A DNA stretch of 64,000 bases from Micromonospora arida (GCF_003857035.1 NZ_QGSY01000148.1:24194-88193); one strand, 5' to 3'; positions 33,367 through 41,768 are shown, counted from the first letter of the stretch. Notes: a model not told the origin generated them from the sequence alone. Translations and numbers: made by a program.

Positions 33367-33404
33367 GCGAGCGGCCCGGCGCCGATTGGCGCCGGGCCGC
33401 TCGC
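33367..33404 (+). terminator. Strong terminator after the sigma-CAP fusion gene
   Basis: A perfect 17-bp stem (33367-33383 with 33388-33404) around the loop GATT, 38 bases after the stop codon. Confidence 0.85.
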
Positions 33405-33432
33405 TTGATGCCACCTGGAGGGGCACCCGTGA

Positions 33433-33798
33433 GTGTCGAGCGCCGCTCGCGCGTTCGGGCCGACCAACGTGTCGATCCACGAGACGACCGTGGCGATGGA
33501 ACTCGGCGACGGGCAACGCGCCATCGCCATCGGCGCCCCACTCGACACCGGCACCATGCCCGTCGAGCGGCAGGTTCGGCATGCCATCGAAACCGCCCGA
33601 GCCCTTGCCAGGTGGAACCGCATCGACGACGCGCTCACGGCGCTTCTGGACGCCGAGGTCATCGGCCCCGACCAGGTGCGCTACCACCAGCTCTCCCGCG
33701 ACCTCATCCGTGACATCCTCACCCGCCCCCGGCCACCCCGACTGGCCGTCGAACTCAGCGACCGGATGGGCGTCCGGTCGGGAGGACCGCGCTGGTAG
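33433..33798 (+). pseudogene. C-terminal remnant of an XRE/TPR-type regulator
   Basis: The frame encodes 121 residues. From 'GPTNVSIHETTVAMELGDG' to 'AVELSDRMGV' it resembles the end of actinobacterial helix-turn-helix/TPR regulators: 'ALLDAEVIGPDQVRYHQLSRD' corresponds to the usual 'LLRAE..AP..VR..P..RD' stretch. The DNA-binding and most TPR parts are missing. GGAGGGG lies nine bases before GTG 33433, so the remnant may still be translated. No insertion scar was recognised. Confidence 0.55.
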
Positions 33799-33804
33799 CC
33801 GGGC

Positions 33805-34485
33805 TCAGATCAGCCGGCTCGTGTAGCCAGCCGCCACCAGGCGCTCGAAGGCCGCCCGTACCTCGTCCGGCATCTCCTGCGGGATCGCGAACCCACGCTC
33901 CGCGTACACCTCGATCCGCTGCGTGTCGCCTACCAGCATGTCCACCACCCGCCGCGGATCGCCGATGCTGCGGACATAGTCGTCCAGTTCGAGTGGGTTC
34001 GACACGCACACCACATCGACCTCCGGCCACATCGACCTGCAGGTGGCGTAGGCCCGACGCTGCTGGTAGGGCCGCGACATGATCAGCACCGACTGCACCG
34101 GGATCTGGCGTTCGGCCAGGAGCGCACGGGAGAACTCGAGGTTCTCGGCGGTGTTCGTGGCCCGCGGCTCCACAAGAATCGCCTCCGGGGGCACACCCTG
34201 CTCGACGGCGTACTCGCGGTAGTGCACCGCCTCTCCCTGCGGGAACCGTTCGACAGTGGTCGGGGCGTTCGCACCGGTAAAAACGATCCATGGGAACAGG
34301 CCGGCTTGAAACAGCCGCGTTGCGATCACCGCAACGCCGAGGTCATGGCTCCCCAACCCGATGCCCACGTCGCAAGGGCGCAGCTCGTGGCGCATGTCGT
34401 GGTAGCGCCACAATGTCTCGACGTCAGCCCGGACCTCGTCCGGGAGCACGCGAGTCGGCACCGCCGCCTGCCGGTCCGTCAGCAT
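33805..34485 (-). CDS. YdcF/DUF218 family protein
   Basis: 226 residues, no signal peptide. The DUF218 alpha/beta fold shows as 'CDVGIGLGSHDLGVAVIATR', 'WIVFTGANAP', 'ILVEPRATNTAENLEFSRAL' and 'VLIMSRPYQQRRAYAT'. YdcF binds S-adenosylmethionine in E. coli and relatives (SanA, ElyC) act in the envelope; a precise role here is unknown. Conserved Glu/Arg/Asn of the 'E....NTAEN' motif are present. It appears monocistronic. Confidence 0.85.
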   Translation of the reverse strand: MLTDRQAAVPTRVLPDEVRADVETLWRYHDMRHELRPCDVGIGLGSHDLGVAVIATRLFQAGLFPWIVFTGANAPTTVERFPQGEAVHYREYAVEQGVPPEAILVEPRATNTAENLEFSRALLAERQIPVQSVLIMSRPYQQRRAYATCRSMWPEVDVVCVSNPLELDDYVRSIGDPRRVVDMLVGDTQRIEVYAERGFAIPQEMPDEVRAAFERLVAAGYTSRLI

Positions 34486-34753
34486 CCGCCGGGTAGGGCC
34501 AGCAGTGGAGTTGGTTCACGCCCCGCTCCCTCATGGCGTCAGCGTAGGGCAGGCCGGGGCCGATCTAGATCAGCTACAGCTCCTCTGTCTACCGCGGGAC
34601 ATTCAAGCAGGGCCGACACCATCAGCGCCACCGGCGACCGCTCCCTCCGTCGGCACCAGGTCGCGTACCTGAACCTCCAACGCCATCTCGCCGGCCTCGC
34701 GGACGGCCGTACCGAGCCGCGCGATCTGCGGCAAATGCGGATGGGATGTGTTG

Positions 34754-35365
34754 TCAGTTGGGGCGGCTGGCGGGCGCGTAGACGCCAGCACGGGCGGCTG
34801 ACGCTGCCGCCTCGGCGGCACGGTCGGCCGCAGCGGCGTCGATGGGATCTCCGCTAATGAGCAGGCGGTAGTAGAGGGGTGCCGAGACGGCGCGGACGAC
34901 GTCGCAGGCATCCGTACCTGGGGGCAGCTCTGCCCGCTGCACGGCCTGCTCTACGCAGGGAGCCCATTCGGCGATGCGGACGGCGTAGAAGCGGTGCAGC
35001 GCCTCGGCGGCAGCGGGGTTGCAGGCTGCGGCGACAATCACCGCCCGGAAGAGTGCGCCCTGCCGCGGGTCGGCCAGGGTGCGCTGCACCAGCCGAGCAT
35101 TGGCGCGCAGATCCTCGATCAGAGACCCAGTGTCGGCGCGCGGCGACGAATGCTCCGCCATGTCCGTTAGCAGATCGGCGACGAGGCCGGCGACCGTACC
35201 CCAGCGGCGGTAGACCGTTGTCTTGCCCACCTCGGCGCGGCGTGCCACGTCGGCAAGGTCGAGGTGGTCATACCCGTGCTCGACGAGCGCGTCACCGGCG
35301 GCTCGGAGCACGGCGGCTCGGACTCGGGCGGTCCGTCCTCCGGGCCGGATTGCGCCGACGGCCAT
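34754..35365 (-). CDS. TetR family transcriptional regulator
   Basis: 203 residues. The HTH is at about 28-55 ('LDLADVARRAEVGKTTVYRRWG'), followed by a TetR_C-type ligand domain ('SLIEDLRANARLVQRTLADP', 'LYYRLLISGDPID'). It is divergent from an aldo-keto reductase with 93 bp between the starts. Matching palindromes lie there, so it very likely represses that gene and itself. The inducing ligand is unknown. Confidence 0.88.
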   Translation of the reverse strand: MAVGAIRPGGRTARVRAAVLRAAGDALVEHGYDHLDLADVARRAEVGKTTVYRRWGTVAGLVADLLTDMAEHSSPRADTGSLIEDLRANARLVQRTLADPRQGALFRAVIVAAACNPAAAEALHRFYAVRIAEWAPCVEQAVQRAELPPGTDACDVVRAVSAPLYYRLLISGDPIDAAAADRAAEAAASAARAGVYAPASRPN

Positions 35366-35370
35366 AACGG

Positions 35371-35436
35371 GTCTCCAGTTTCCTTAAGTGCTGATGGCTG
35401 CTATCGTACTCAAAGCATTATAGGAACTGGAGTTCC
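35371..35436. promoter_or_regulatory. Two related TetR operator-like sites between tetR and aldo-keto reductase
   Basis: GGAACT-GG-AGTTCC (35423-35436) is a perfect palindrome 22 bp upstream of the reductase start. A related half-site series, GTCTCCAGTTTCC (35371-35383, on the other strand GGAAACTGGAGAC), lies five bases upstream of the tetR start codon. Both share GGAA(A)CTGGAG. Confidence 0.6.
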
Positions 35437-35458
35437 GTTAACGAAGGGTTGCCAACTC

Positions 35459-36505
35459 GTGGAGTACCGACGACTCGGGGCCTCCGGGCTTAACGTGCCC
35501 GCCCTCAGCTTCGGCGCCGGCACCTTCGGCGGTTCCGGACCGCTCTTCGGCGCCTGGGGCAACACGGATGCGCGCCAGGCAAGACGCCTTGTGGACATCT
35601 GCCTGGACGCCGGGATCACTATGTTCGACACCGCAGACGTGTACTCCGACGGCGCGTCCGAGGAGGTGCTGGGGCAGGCGATCAAAGGTCGCCGCGACGC
35701 CGTCCTCATCTCGACCAAGAGCGGCCTGCCGACCGGCGACGGGCCGAACGACGCGGGAACCTCACGGGCCCGACTCATCCGGTCAGTCGATGCGGCGCTG
35801 CGCCGACTCGGCACCGACTACATCGACCTGTTTCAGCTGCATGCCTTCGACGCCGCAACGCCCGCAGAAGAGGTGGTATCGACACTGGACGACCTGGTGC
35901 GGGACGGGAAGATCCGCTACCTGGGCGCGTCCAACTTCGCCGGCTGGCAGCTCATGAAGTCCCTCGCTGCCGCCGACCGGGACCACCGTCGTCGATACGT
36001 GGCCCATCAGGTCTACTACTCACTGATCGGCCGGGACTACGAGTGGGAACTGCTGCCCTTGGGCCTCGACCAAGGCGTCGGAGCCGTAGTGTGGAGCCCG
36101 CTTGGCTGGGGACGACTTACCGGCAAGATCCGCCGGAATACGCCACCACCTTCAGCGAGCAGGCTGCACGCGACCGCCGCCTACGGCCCGCCGGTCAACG
36201 ATGAGCTTCTGTTCCGCGTCGTGGACGTCCTCGAAGAACTATCCCGCGAAACCGGCCGGGCAATTCCGCAGATTGCGGTGAACTGGCTGCTACGCCGCCC
36301 CACGGTGGCCACCGTCATCATCGGCGCCCGTAATGAGGACCAACTGCGGCAGAACATCGGCGCTGTCGGTTGGTCGCTCACGCCCGAACAGACAGCCCGG
36401 CTCGACGCTGTCAGCACCACCACCGCGCCGTATCCGTACTTCCCTTATCAGCGGCAAGAGGGCTTCGCCAGGCTCAACCCTTCGCCGGTCGCGCTTGCCC
36501 CGTGA
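35459..36505 (+). CDS. Aldo/keto reductase family oxidoreductase
   Basis: 348 residues from GTG 35459. The TIM-barrel AKR signature is complete: 'MFDTADVYSDGASEEVLG' carries the catalytic Asp and Tyr, 'VLISTKSGL' the Lys, and 'DLFQLHAFD' the His. NADPH-binding 'SPLGWGRLTGKI' and 'IIGARNEDQLRQN' follow. It reduces aldehydes or ketones with NADPH; the substrate is unknown. It is controlled by the divergent TetR. A terminator hairpin is shared with the convergent SDR gene. Confidence 0.9.
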   Translation: MEYRRLGASGLNVPALSFGAGTFGGSGPLFGAWGNTDARQARRLVDICLDAGITMFDTADVYSDGASEEVLGQAIKGRRDAVLISTKSGLPTGDGPNDAGTSRARLIRSVDAALRRLGTDYIDLFQLHAFDAATPAEEVVSTLDDLVRDGKIRYLGASNFAGWQLMKSLAAADRDHRRRYVAHQVYYSLIGRDYEWELLPLGLDQGVGAVVWSPLGWGRLTGKIRRNTPPPSASRLHATAAYGPPVNDELLFRVVDVLEELSRETGRAIPQIAVNWLLRRPTVATVIIGARNEDQLRQNIGAVGWSLTPEQTARLDAVSTTTAPYPYFPYQRQEGFARLNPSPVALAP

Positions 36506-36527
36506 GCGACGACCGCAGGCCAACAAC

Positions 36528-36590
36528 GTCCGCTCATGCCAGTTGAGCTAGCGGCGCTCGTTGACAACGGGACGAGACGGTAGCACCGCC
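36528..36590 (-). pseudogene. tRNA-Lys(CTT) 5'-half fragment, copy 2
   Basis: GTCCGCT at 36528-36534 and TGCCAGTTGAGCTAGCGGCG from 36537 match the complement of the 5' half of the intact tRNA-Lys at 38412-38487, with a small gap between them. Similarity runs on through GCTCGTTG-CAACGG into the upstream flank. The T arm and 3' acceptor strand are missing. It shares GGGACGAGACG with copy 1, which the intact locus lacks, so copies 1 and 2 are closer to each other. Confidence 0.7.
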
Positions 36591-36592
36591 CC

Positions 36593-36626
36593 GGCCGGCC
36601 CGACGCCGAGCGGCGTCGGGCCGGCC
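36593..36626. terminator. Bidirectional terminator between aldo-keto reductase and SDR
   Basis: A perfect 15-bp stem (36593-36607 with 36612-36626) around GAGC, between convergent genes ending at 36505 and 36643. It abuts the tRNA-Lys fragment. Confidence 0.8.
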
Positions 36627-36642
36627 TGAGAGCCGCGAGCCG

Positions 36643-37374
36643 TCACCAGGGCACCACACCGGCGTCCTCGAAGAATCCGCCGGTGGGGCCCCCGTCGGGC
36701 AGTGTGGCCAGGCGGATGGCGGTTGCTGCGCCCTCCTGGGGAGTACGCACGCCACGGAAGCCGTTGAGGTCGGTGGCGACGAAGCCCGGGCAGGCGCAGT
36801 TGATGAGGATGTTCGTGTCTGCCAGTTCCCGGACGTACTGAAGGGTCACCGCGTTCAGGAACGACTTGGAGGGCGCGTAGGCCACAGCGACCGGACCCGT
36901 GGAGGTCTCACCACCGGGGCCCGACTGCCGGGCCAGAGAACCGACGCTGCTGGACATGTTCACGATGCGCGGCGAGGCCGACCTGCCAAGCAACGGCAGC
37001 ATGGCGTTCGTCACCCGGATGACGCCGATGACGTTGGTCTCCACCACCGTGCGGATGACGGCAGCGTCGACGCTGCTCGGCTGCTGCGGCCCGCCGCCGG
37101 TGATTCCGGCGTTGTTGACCAGGGCATCGAGGCGTCCGGCGCGTTCGGCGATCAGATCGGCGGCGGCGGCGACACTGCTGTCGTCGGTGACATCCAACGG
37201 AACACCGAAGGCGTCGACGCCGGCGTCCCGCAGCCGTACCACCGCCGCGTCCCGCCGAATCTGCTCGCGGGCCCCGACACCCACGCTCCAGCCCAGCGCA
37301 CCCAGGCCTGCCGCGATCTCGTACCCAATGCCCTTGTTGGCCCCGGTGACCAGGGCGATCTTCGTGTCACTCAT
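36643..37374 (-). CDS. SDR family NAD(P)-dependent oxidoreductase
   Basis: 243 residues, classical SDR: 'TGANKGIG' near residue 10, 'NNAGITGG', the catalytic Ser in 'IVNMSSSVGS', 'YAPSK' with the Tyr and Lys, and 'CPGFVATDLNGF'. This resembles the carbonyl-reductase-like SDRs of plants and bacteria. The substrate is unknown. It is divergent from a LysR regulator whose binding-site-like palindrome lies between them, so it is the likely target. Confidence 0.88.
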   Translation of the reverse strand: MSDTKIALVTGANKGIGYEIAAGLGALGWSVGVGAREQIRRDAAVVRLRDAGVDAFGVPLDVTDDSSVAAAADLIAERAGRLDALVNNAGITGGGPQQPSSVDAAVIRTVVETNVIGVIRVTNAMLPLLGRSASPRIVNMSSSVGSLARQSGPGGETSTGPVAVAYAPSKSFLNAVTLQYVRELADTNILINCACPGFVATDLNGFRGVRTPQEGAATAIRLATLPDGGPTGGFFEDAGVVPW

Positions 37375-37429
37375 GTCTTCGACTGTGAGTCACGGCCCGC
37401 AAGCCGTCCAAGACCACCTGAGTCATGGG

Positions 37430-37448
37430 CGATACCCTCAAGGTATCG
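37430..37448. promoter_or_regulatory. LysR-type binding site between SDR and lysR
   Basis: CGATACC-CTCAA-GGTATCG is a perfect seven-base inverted repeat with five-base spacer. It contains the T-N11-A pattern inside ATACC-N5-GGTAT, the classic LysR box, 31 bp upstream of the lysR start and 55 bp from the SDR start. Confidence 0.65.
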
Positions 37449-37479
37449 TCGCGCCTCCGTTCCCGGCTAGGCTCGACAC

Positions 37480-38328
37480 GTGGAGACACGGGAGCTGCGG
37501 TACTTCGTCGCCGTGGCCGAGGAACTGCACTTCGGCCGAGCGGCGCAACGCCTGGGCATAGCCCAGCCACCATTGTCGCGGGCGATCAGTCAGCTCGAAC
37601 GCCGTCTGGGTGCCGCCTTGCTGAAGCGTGACAGCCGCTCGGTGACCCTGACCGAGGCCGGTGCGGTCCTGCTGCACGAAGGACGAGCAGCGCTGGACGC
37701 TGTGGAAGCTGCCGAACATCGCACCCGCCGCGCAGCTCTCGCCGTCACTGGTCGCGCCAGCGTCGTCCTCGCGACCAAGGCTGGAGCGTCCAGCGAGTTG
37801 CTCGCGAAGCTGCTACACGCCTACGCCACCGAACCGGGATCGGTCGACGTCGACGTGGCGCTGTGTGGCCCCGGCGAACAAGAACGGCTGTTGCGGACCG
37901 GCCGTGCCGATGTCGCGATCCTTCACCACCCGTTCGACGACCTGACAGGGTTGGACACCGAGGAACTGCTCACCGAGGGCCAGGTCGCCATCCTCCCGGC
38001 CGGCCATCCCCTCACCACTCGCAGGAGTTTGCAGCTGAGCGAGGTGACCGAGCTGCCCGACCTGCCTCTACCGCGCTGGCCCGGGAATGACGGCACCTAT
38101 CCCGACGGCCCAGGTCCTGAGGCACAGAGCCACACACAACTTTTCCAGCTGATCGCCCTTGGCCGGACCTTGCTGGTCGTGCCTGACTCGGCCCGATCCC
38201 AGCTGAACGATGATCTCGTCGCCGTGCCGATCGTGGACGCGCCGGAAGTCACCACGGTCATCGCCTGGCCCCCGCACAGCCGTTCCCGAGCCGTCGCTGA
38301 TCTGGTACGAGCCGCACTCCGCCTCTAG
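37480..38328 (+). CDS. LysR family transcriptional regulator
   Basis: 282 residues from GTG 37480. The N-terminal winged HTH is typical: 'LRYFVAVAEELHFGRAAQRL', 'IAQPPLSRAISQLERRLG', about 6-45, followed by the linker helix and a periplasmic-binding-protein-like effector domain ('VAILPAGHPL'). It is divergent from the SDR gene and probably controls it through the palindrome at 37430-37448. Confidence 0.9.
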   Translation: METRELRYFVAVAEELHFGRAAQRLGIAQPPLSRAISQLERRLGAALLKRDSRSVTLTEAGAVLLHEGRAALDAVEAAEHRTRRAALAVTGRASVVLATKAGASSELLAKLLHAYATEPGSVDVDVALCGPGEQERLLRTGRADVAILHHPFDDLTGLDTEELLTEGQVAILPAGHPLTTRRSLQLSEVTELPDLPLPRWPGNDGTYPDGPGPEAQSHTQLFQLIALGRTLLVVPDSARSQLNDDLVAVPIVDAPEVTTVIAWPPHSRSRAVADLVRAALRL

Positions 38329-38367
38329 CCGCTGGCACCGCACCTCGTCGCACCGGCGTACGCGAAA

Positions 38368-38405
38368 AAGGCCCTGACTGGCAGATCTCTGCCAGCCAGG
38401 GCCTT
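38368..38405 (-). terminator. Intrinsic terminator of tRNA-Lys
   Basis: AAGGCCCTG and CTGGCAGA (38368-38385) pair with 38388-38405, with one internal mismatch. On the minus strand the hairpin is followed by a run of U (plus-strand AAAAA at 38365-38369), a true rho-independent terminator for the tRNA gene. It may also end lysR from the other side. Confidence 0.85.
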
Positions 38406-38411
38406 CATCGT

Positions 38412-38487
38412 TGGTGCGCCGCCAGGGACTCGAACCCCGAACCCGCGGATTAAGAGTCCGCTGCTCTGCCAGTTGAGCTAGCGGCGC
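38412..38487 (-). tRNA. tRNA-Lys (anticodon CTT)
   Basis: Cloverleaf: acceptor GCGCCGC/GCGGCGC, anticodon stem GCGGA/TCCGC with loop CTCTTAA (anticodon CTT), T-loop TTCGAGT, and CCA encoded at 38412-38414. It reads AAG. Two partial copies of its 5' half occur at about 25.05 and 36.53 kb, suggesting past integration or duplication at this locus. Confidence 0.97.
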
Positions 38488-38674
38488 TCGTTGGCAACGG
38501 AGAGAACATTAGCACCCCCGGAAGGCGCGTTCCAATTCGGTTACCCGGGTCCCCCCTTCGGTCGAGCTTTGCCGGCAAAAAGCCCCAAACCAGCCACCGC
38601 CGCCAAGATCGGGGCGTGGGTTGGGGCGGTGATACGGCACGATGTCCGCCAGGTACGCGAGAACAGAGGTGGGC

Positions 38675-39937
38675 ATGGCACGGTTCACGCGAGCCGGGGC
38701 GGTGGTGGGCGCCCTGACTCTGGCGGCGTCGCTCGCACTGACCGGATGCGGCGGCGGCGAGAAGAAGCCGGAATTCGTTGGCGGAGCGTCCTCGGACGCG
38801 AGCGCCACCCCTGGCTCAGCCGCACCTTCGACGCCGAGCACACCGAGCGGGCCGCCGCTCACACTGAGCCCGGCCAACGGCACGAAGAGCCGGCCGGTGA
38901 GCACGGAGATCAGCGCGAAACTCCCGGACGGCGGGAAGGTTTCGGCGGTCACCCTGACGGCGGACGGCGGTGGCTCGGTCGAGGGCAAGCTGCGTACCGA
39001 TGGCTCGGCCTGGGTGCCGTCCGCTCCGCTGAAGTGGGGCACCCGCTACACGGCCACGGTGACGGCGAGCGCGTCGGACGGCACGAGCAGCCAGGGCACC
39101 AGCAGCTTCACCACGATGGCCAAGCCGAAGTCGACGATCGGTTCGGGCCTGTACCTCTTCGACGACAAGAGTTACGGGGTGGCCATGCCGGTGGTCACCG
39201 AGTTCCACCCGGGTATCCCGAAGAAGGACCGGGCGGCGGTGCAGAAGCGGATGTTCGTCCGGACCGACCCGCCGCAGCCGGGCGCGTGGCACTGGGTCAG
39301 CAATGGCACCCAGGCCTACTACCGGGCCCCGGAGTACTGGAAGCCGGGCACCACCATCACCGTGCGGATCGCCCTGGCGGGGGTGCCGCTGAGCAACGGC
39401 AGGTACGGCGACGTCGACCGCAAGGCCACCGCCAAGATCGGCCGGTCGTTCGAGATGAAGGTCGACAACGCCAACAAGAAGATGACGGTGTACGAGAACG
39501 GCGCGCCGGTGCGCACCATCCCGGTGAGCCTGGGCAAGAAGAGCACACCGTCGTCGAGCGGCACGATGGTGGTGATGGAGAAGAAGGAAGCCACTGTCTT
39601 CGACACCCGCGACGACCCGGATCCGGCCAACCGCTACGTGACCGACATCCAGTTCGCCCAGCGGCTCACCTGGGGTGGTGAGTACATCCACGCCGCGCCC
39701 TGGTCGGAGCACGTGCAGGGGCGGCAGAACGTCTCGCACGGGTGCGTGAACGTGTCGATGGCGAACGCCAGGTGGTTGTTCGACAAGACCCGGATCGGTG
39801 ACCCGATCACGATCAAGGGCACCGAGCGCAGGATCGCCGCCGGTAACGGCTGGACGGCGTGGAGCGTGAGCTGGTCGGAGTTCGTCAAGGGCAGCGCGCT
39901 GCCGGTGCCCAGTGGTGGGGCCGGCCCGGCGGTCTGA
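38675..39937 (+). CDS. Lipoprotein L,D-transpeptidase 1
   Basis: 420 residues. A lipoprotein signal peptide has its lipobox at 'LALTGC' (Cys about 26). An Ala/Ser/Thr/Pro-rich spacer precedes two immunoglobulin-like domains (about 60-150 and 150-260). The YkuD catalytic domain has 'HGCVNVS' with the nucleophile Cys and a preceding 'YIHAAPWSEH'. L,D-transpeptidases make 3-3 cross-links in peptidoglycan on the outer face of the membrane and are the main targets of carbapenems in actinobacteria. The domain order is that of mycobacterial LdtMt2. A paralogue follows 250 bp downstream. Confidence 0.92.
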   Translation: MARFTRAGAVVGALTLAASLALTGCGGGEKKPEFVGGASSDASATPGSAAPSTPSTPSGPPLTLSPANGTKSRPVSTEISAKLPDGGKVSAVTLTADGGGSVEGKLRTDGSAWVPSAPLKWGTRYTATVTASASDGTSSQGTSSFTTMAKPKSTIGSGLYLFDDKSYGVAMPVVTEFHPGIPKKDRAAVQKRMFVRTDPPQPGAWHWVSNGTQAYYRAPEYWKPGTTITVRIALAGVPLSNGRYGDVDRKATAKIGRSFEMKVDNANKKMTVYENGAPVRTIPVSLGKKSTPSSSGTMVVMEKKEATVFDTRDDPDPANRYVTDIQFAQRLTWGGEYIHAAPWSEHVQGRQNVSHGCVNVSMANARWLFDKTRIGDPITIKGTERRIAAGNGWTAWSVSWSEFVKGSALPVPSGGAGPAV

Positions 39938-40186
39938 GCCGTCGACCTCGTTGCGCCGGCTCGGCCGTTGGCCGGGCCGGCGTACCCTTGCACTCCCGCC
40001 GCTCGATGACAGCGCGGCGACCCCCGCAATCCCGGTATGTAGACGAACCAGGCTCACGAAACGCCGGATGCTAGCAGGATCCGGCCACTATTGATGGCGT
40101 GTTTCGGTTCACCCTCGGCAACCGGGGCCGGCTCTGGCGCGTCAGTAAGAGACGATGGGGCAGCGACCACAACTGTGAGGGAATTC

Positions 40187-41479
40187 ATGCGAGCTAGCCA
40201 GGACCAGCTGATCAGGCCCGGTGGGCGACGCCGCGTGTTCGCGGCGGGGCTTCTCGCCGTGGCGCTGGCCTTCACCTCGGCCTGCACCGACGGCGACGGC
40301 GGCAAGCCGTCCTCGTGGCACGGCGGCGGCGAGAACCCGGCACCGAAGGCCGCCGCGACGATCAGTGAGCCGGCGGCCGACGCCAAGGACGTGCCGGCGT
40401 CCACCGGCATCACCTTCACCACGAAGGACGCCGTGGAGACCGCGGTCGAGCTGAAGGACACCGCCGGCAAGGCGGTCGAGGGCGCCCTCGCCAAGGACGG
40501 CAAGTCGTGGCTGCCGACCGGCGCGCTGGCCTACGGCACGAGCTACACGGCCACCGTGACCGCCAAGGGCGACGACGGACGTCCGGCCACCGCGACGAGC
40601 ACCTTCACCACAATGGCCAAGCCCGGCAATCAGGTACGGGTGAGCAGCTTCCTCGGCGACAACCAGGTGGTCGGGGTGGGCATGCCGCTGATCGTGAAGT
40701 TCAGCCGGGCCATCCCGGAGGACTACCGCGACGACGTGCAGCGCCGGATGACCGTCACCTCGACCCCGGCGCAGGAGGGGATCTGGCACTGGGTCAGCCC
40801 CACCGAGATCCGGTACCGGCCGAAGGAGTTCTGGAAGCCCGACAGCAAGGTCTCCTACCGGGTGCAGGCCGGCGGCCTGCCGATGGGCGCGGGTTGGTAC
40901 GGCCGCGCCGACCTCTCGGTGGACGTCAAGATCGGCGCGGCGGTGGTCATGACGGTGGACAACAAGACCAAGCGGATGACGGTGACCCGCAACGGCTCTG
41001 TGATCAAGACCATCCCGGTCAGTCTGGGCAAGAAGAGCACCCCGTCGTCCAGCGGCACCATGGTCGTGATCGAGAAGCTGCGCAAGACGGTCTTCGACAC
41101 GTTCGAGGAGCTGGGCCCCGAGGAGGGCTACCGCACCAAGATCGACTTCGCTCAGCGCCTCACCTGGGGCGGGGAGTTCATCCACGCGGCGCCCTGGTCC
41201 GAGGGCCAGCAGGGCACCACGAACGTGTCGCACGGCTGCGTGAACGTGTCGATGGCCAACGGCGACTGGCTCTTCAAGAACACCCAGATCGGCGACCCGA
41301 TCACGGTCAAGGGCACCGAGCGCAAGCTGCAGAACGGCAACGGCTGGACCGACTGGAACATGAGCTGGGACGAGTACGTCAAGGGCAGCGCCCTTCCGTA
41401 CGAGCCTCCGGCCGACCCGGACGCCACCACCCCGACGCCGGACGGGACGGTCACCCCGTCCCCCACGCCGACCGCCTGA
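40187..41479 (+). CDS. Lipoprotein L,D-transpeptidase 2
   Basis: 430 residues, paralogue of the preceding gene with the same order: lipobox 'FTSAC' (Cys about 33), two Ig-like domains, YkuD domain with 'NVSHGCVNVSMANGDWLF', and a C-terminal Pro/Thr-rich tail ('TPTPDGTVTPSPTPTA'). 'LGKKSTPSSSGTMVV' is identical between the two. The pair arose by tandem duplication; separate leaders of about 250 bp suggest separate control. ATG 40187 follows GAGGGA. Confidence 0.92.
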   Translation: MRASQDQLIRPGGRRRVFAAGLLAVALAFTSACTDGDGGKPSSWHGGGENPAPKAAATISEPAADAKDVPASTGITFTTKDAVETAVELKDTAGKAVEGALAKDGKSWLPTGALAYGTSYTATVTAKGDDGRPATATSTFTTMAKPGNQVRVSSFLGDNQVVGVGMPLIVKFSRAIPEDYRDDVQRRMTVTSTPAQEGIWHWVSPTEIRYRPKEFWKPDSKVSYRVQAGGLPMGAGWYGRADLSVDVKIGAAVVMTVDNKTKRMTVTRNGSVIKTIPVSLGKKSTPSSSGTMVVIEKLRKTVFDTFEELGPEEGYRTKIDFAQRLTWGGEFIHAAPWSEGQQGTTNVSHGCVNVSMANGDWLFKNTQIGDPITVKGTERKLQNGNGWTDWNMSWDEYVKGSALPYEPPADPDATTPTPDGTVTPSPTPTA

Positions 41480-41488
41480 GCCAGCCGA

Positions 41489-41518
41489 CGAAAGCCCCCT
41501 CCTCGGAGGGGGCTTTCG
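41489..41518 (+). terminator. Terminator after L,D-transpeptidase 2
   Basis: A perfect 14-bp stem, CGAAAGCCCCCTCC (41489-41502) with 41505-41518, and a two-base TC gap at the apex. The arms have an A-run and U-run, making a good intrinsic terminator. Confidence 0.8.
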
Positions 41519-41546
41519 CGTCGTCCCCCATCTCGCCCCACAACGA

Positions 41547-41576
41547 CTCAGGCCCCCTCCGAGGAGGGGGCCTGAG
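41547..41576 (-). terminator. Terminator of tRNA-His, sharing its core with the Ldt terminator
   Basis: CTCAGGCCCCCTCC (41547-41560) pairs perfectly with 41563-41576. The inner CCCCCTCC/GGAGGGGG arms are the same as in the terminator at 41489, so the two hairpins are partly duplicated. It lies 16 bases beyond the 3' end of tRNA-His. Confidence 0.7.
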
Positions 41577-41591
41577 CAGTGAAACCAACTG

Positions 41592-41665
41592 GGTGACTGA
41601 GGGGAATTGAACCCCCGACAACCGGGACCACAACCCGGTGCTCTGCCAACTGAGCTACAGCCACC
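41592..41665 (-). tRNA. tRNA-His (anticodon GTG)
   Basis: Acceptor GTGGCTG/CAGTCAC with the extra 5' G(-1) opposite C73 that marks histidine tRNA. The anticodon stem CCGGG/CCCGG has loop TTGTGGT (anticodon GTG), and the T-loop is TTCAATT. CCA is not encoded. It lies between ldt2 and orn. Confidence 0.97.
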
Positions 41666-41768
41666 ATGCCGCCGTCGCCCGGTTGAACGCTCCGGGCGGG
41701 GTGCGGAACAATAATAGCCACACCACAGCCAGGCACGTCCAGCGGGTTGCCGGTCAGCGCGGCCGCGG

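Noticed and set aside
34486..34753. Gene fragment resembling the start of an inositol monophosphatase-like protein ('AVREAGEMALEVQ') on the minus strand near 34610-34740
   Set aside because: Only about 40 residues with weak resemblance and no start or stop context; not enough to call a pseudogene.
25045..38487. Intact integrative element at tRNA-Lys
   Set aside because: No integrase, excisionase, replication or transfer genes; only partial tRNA copies support past integration.
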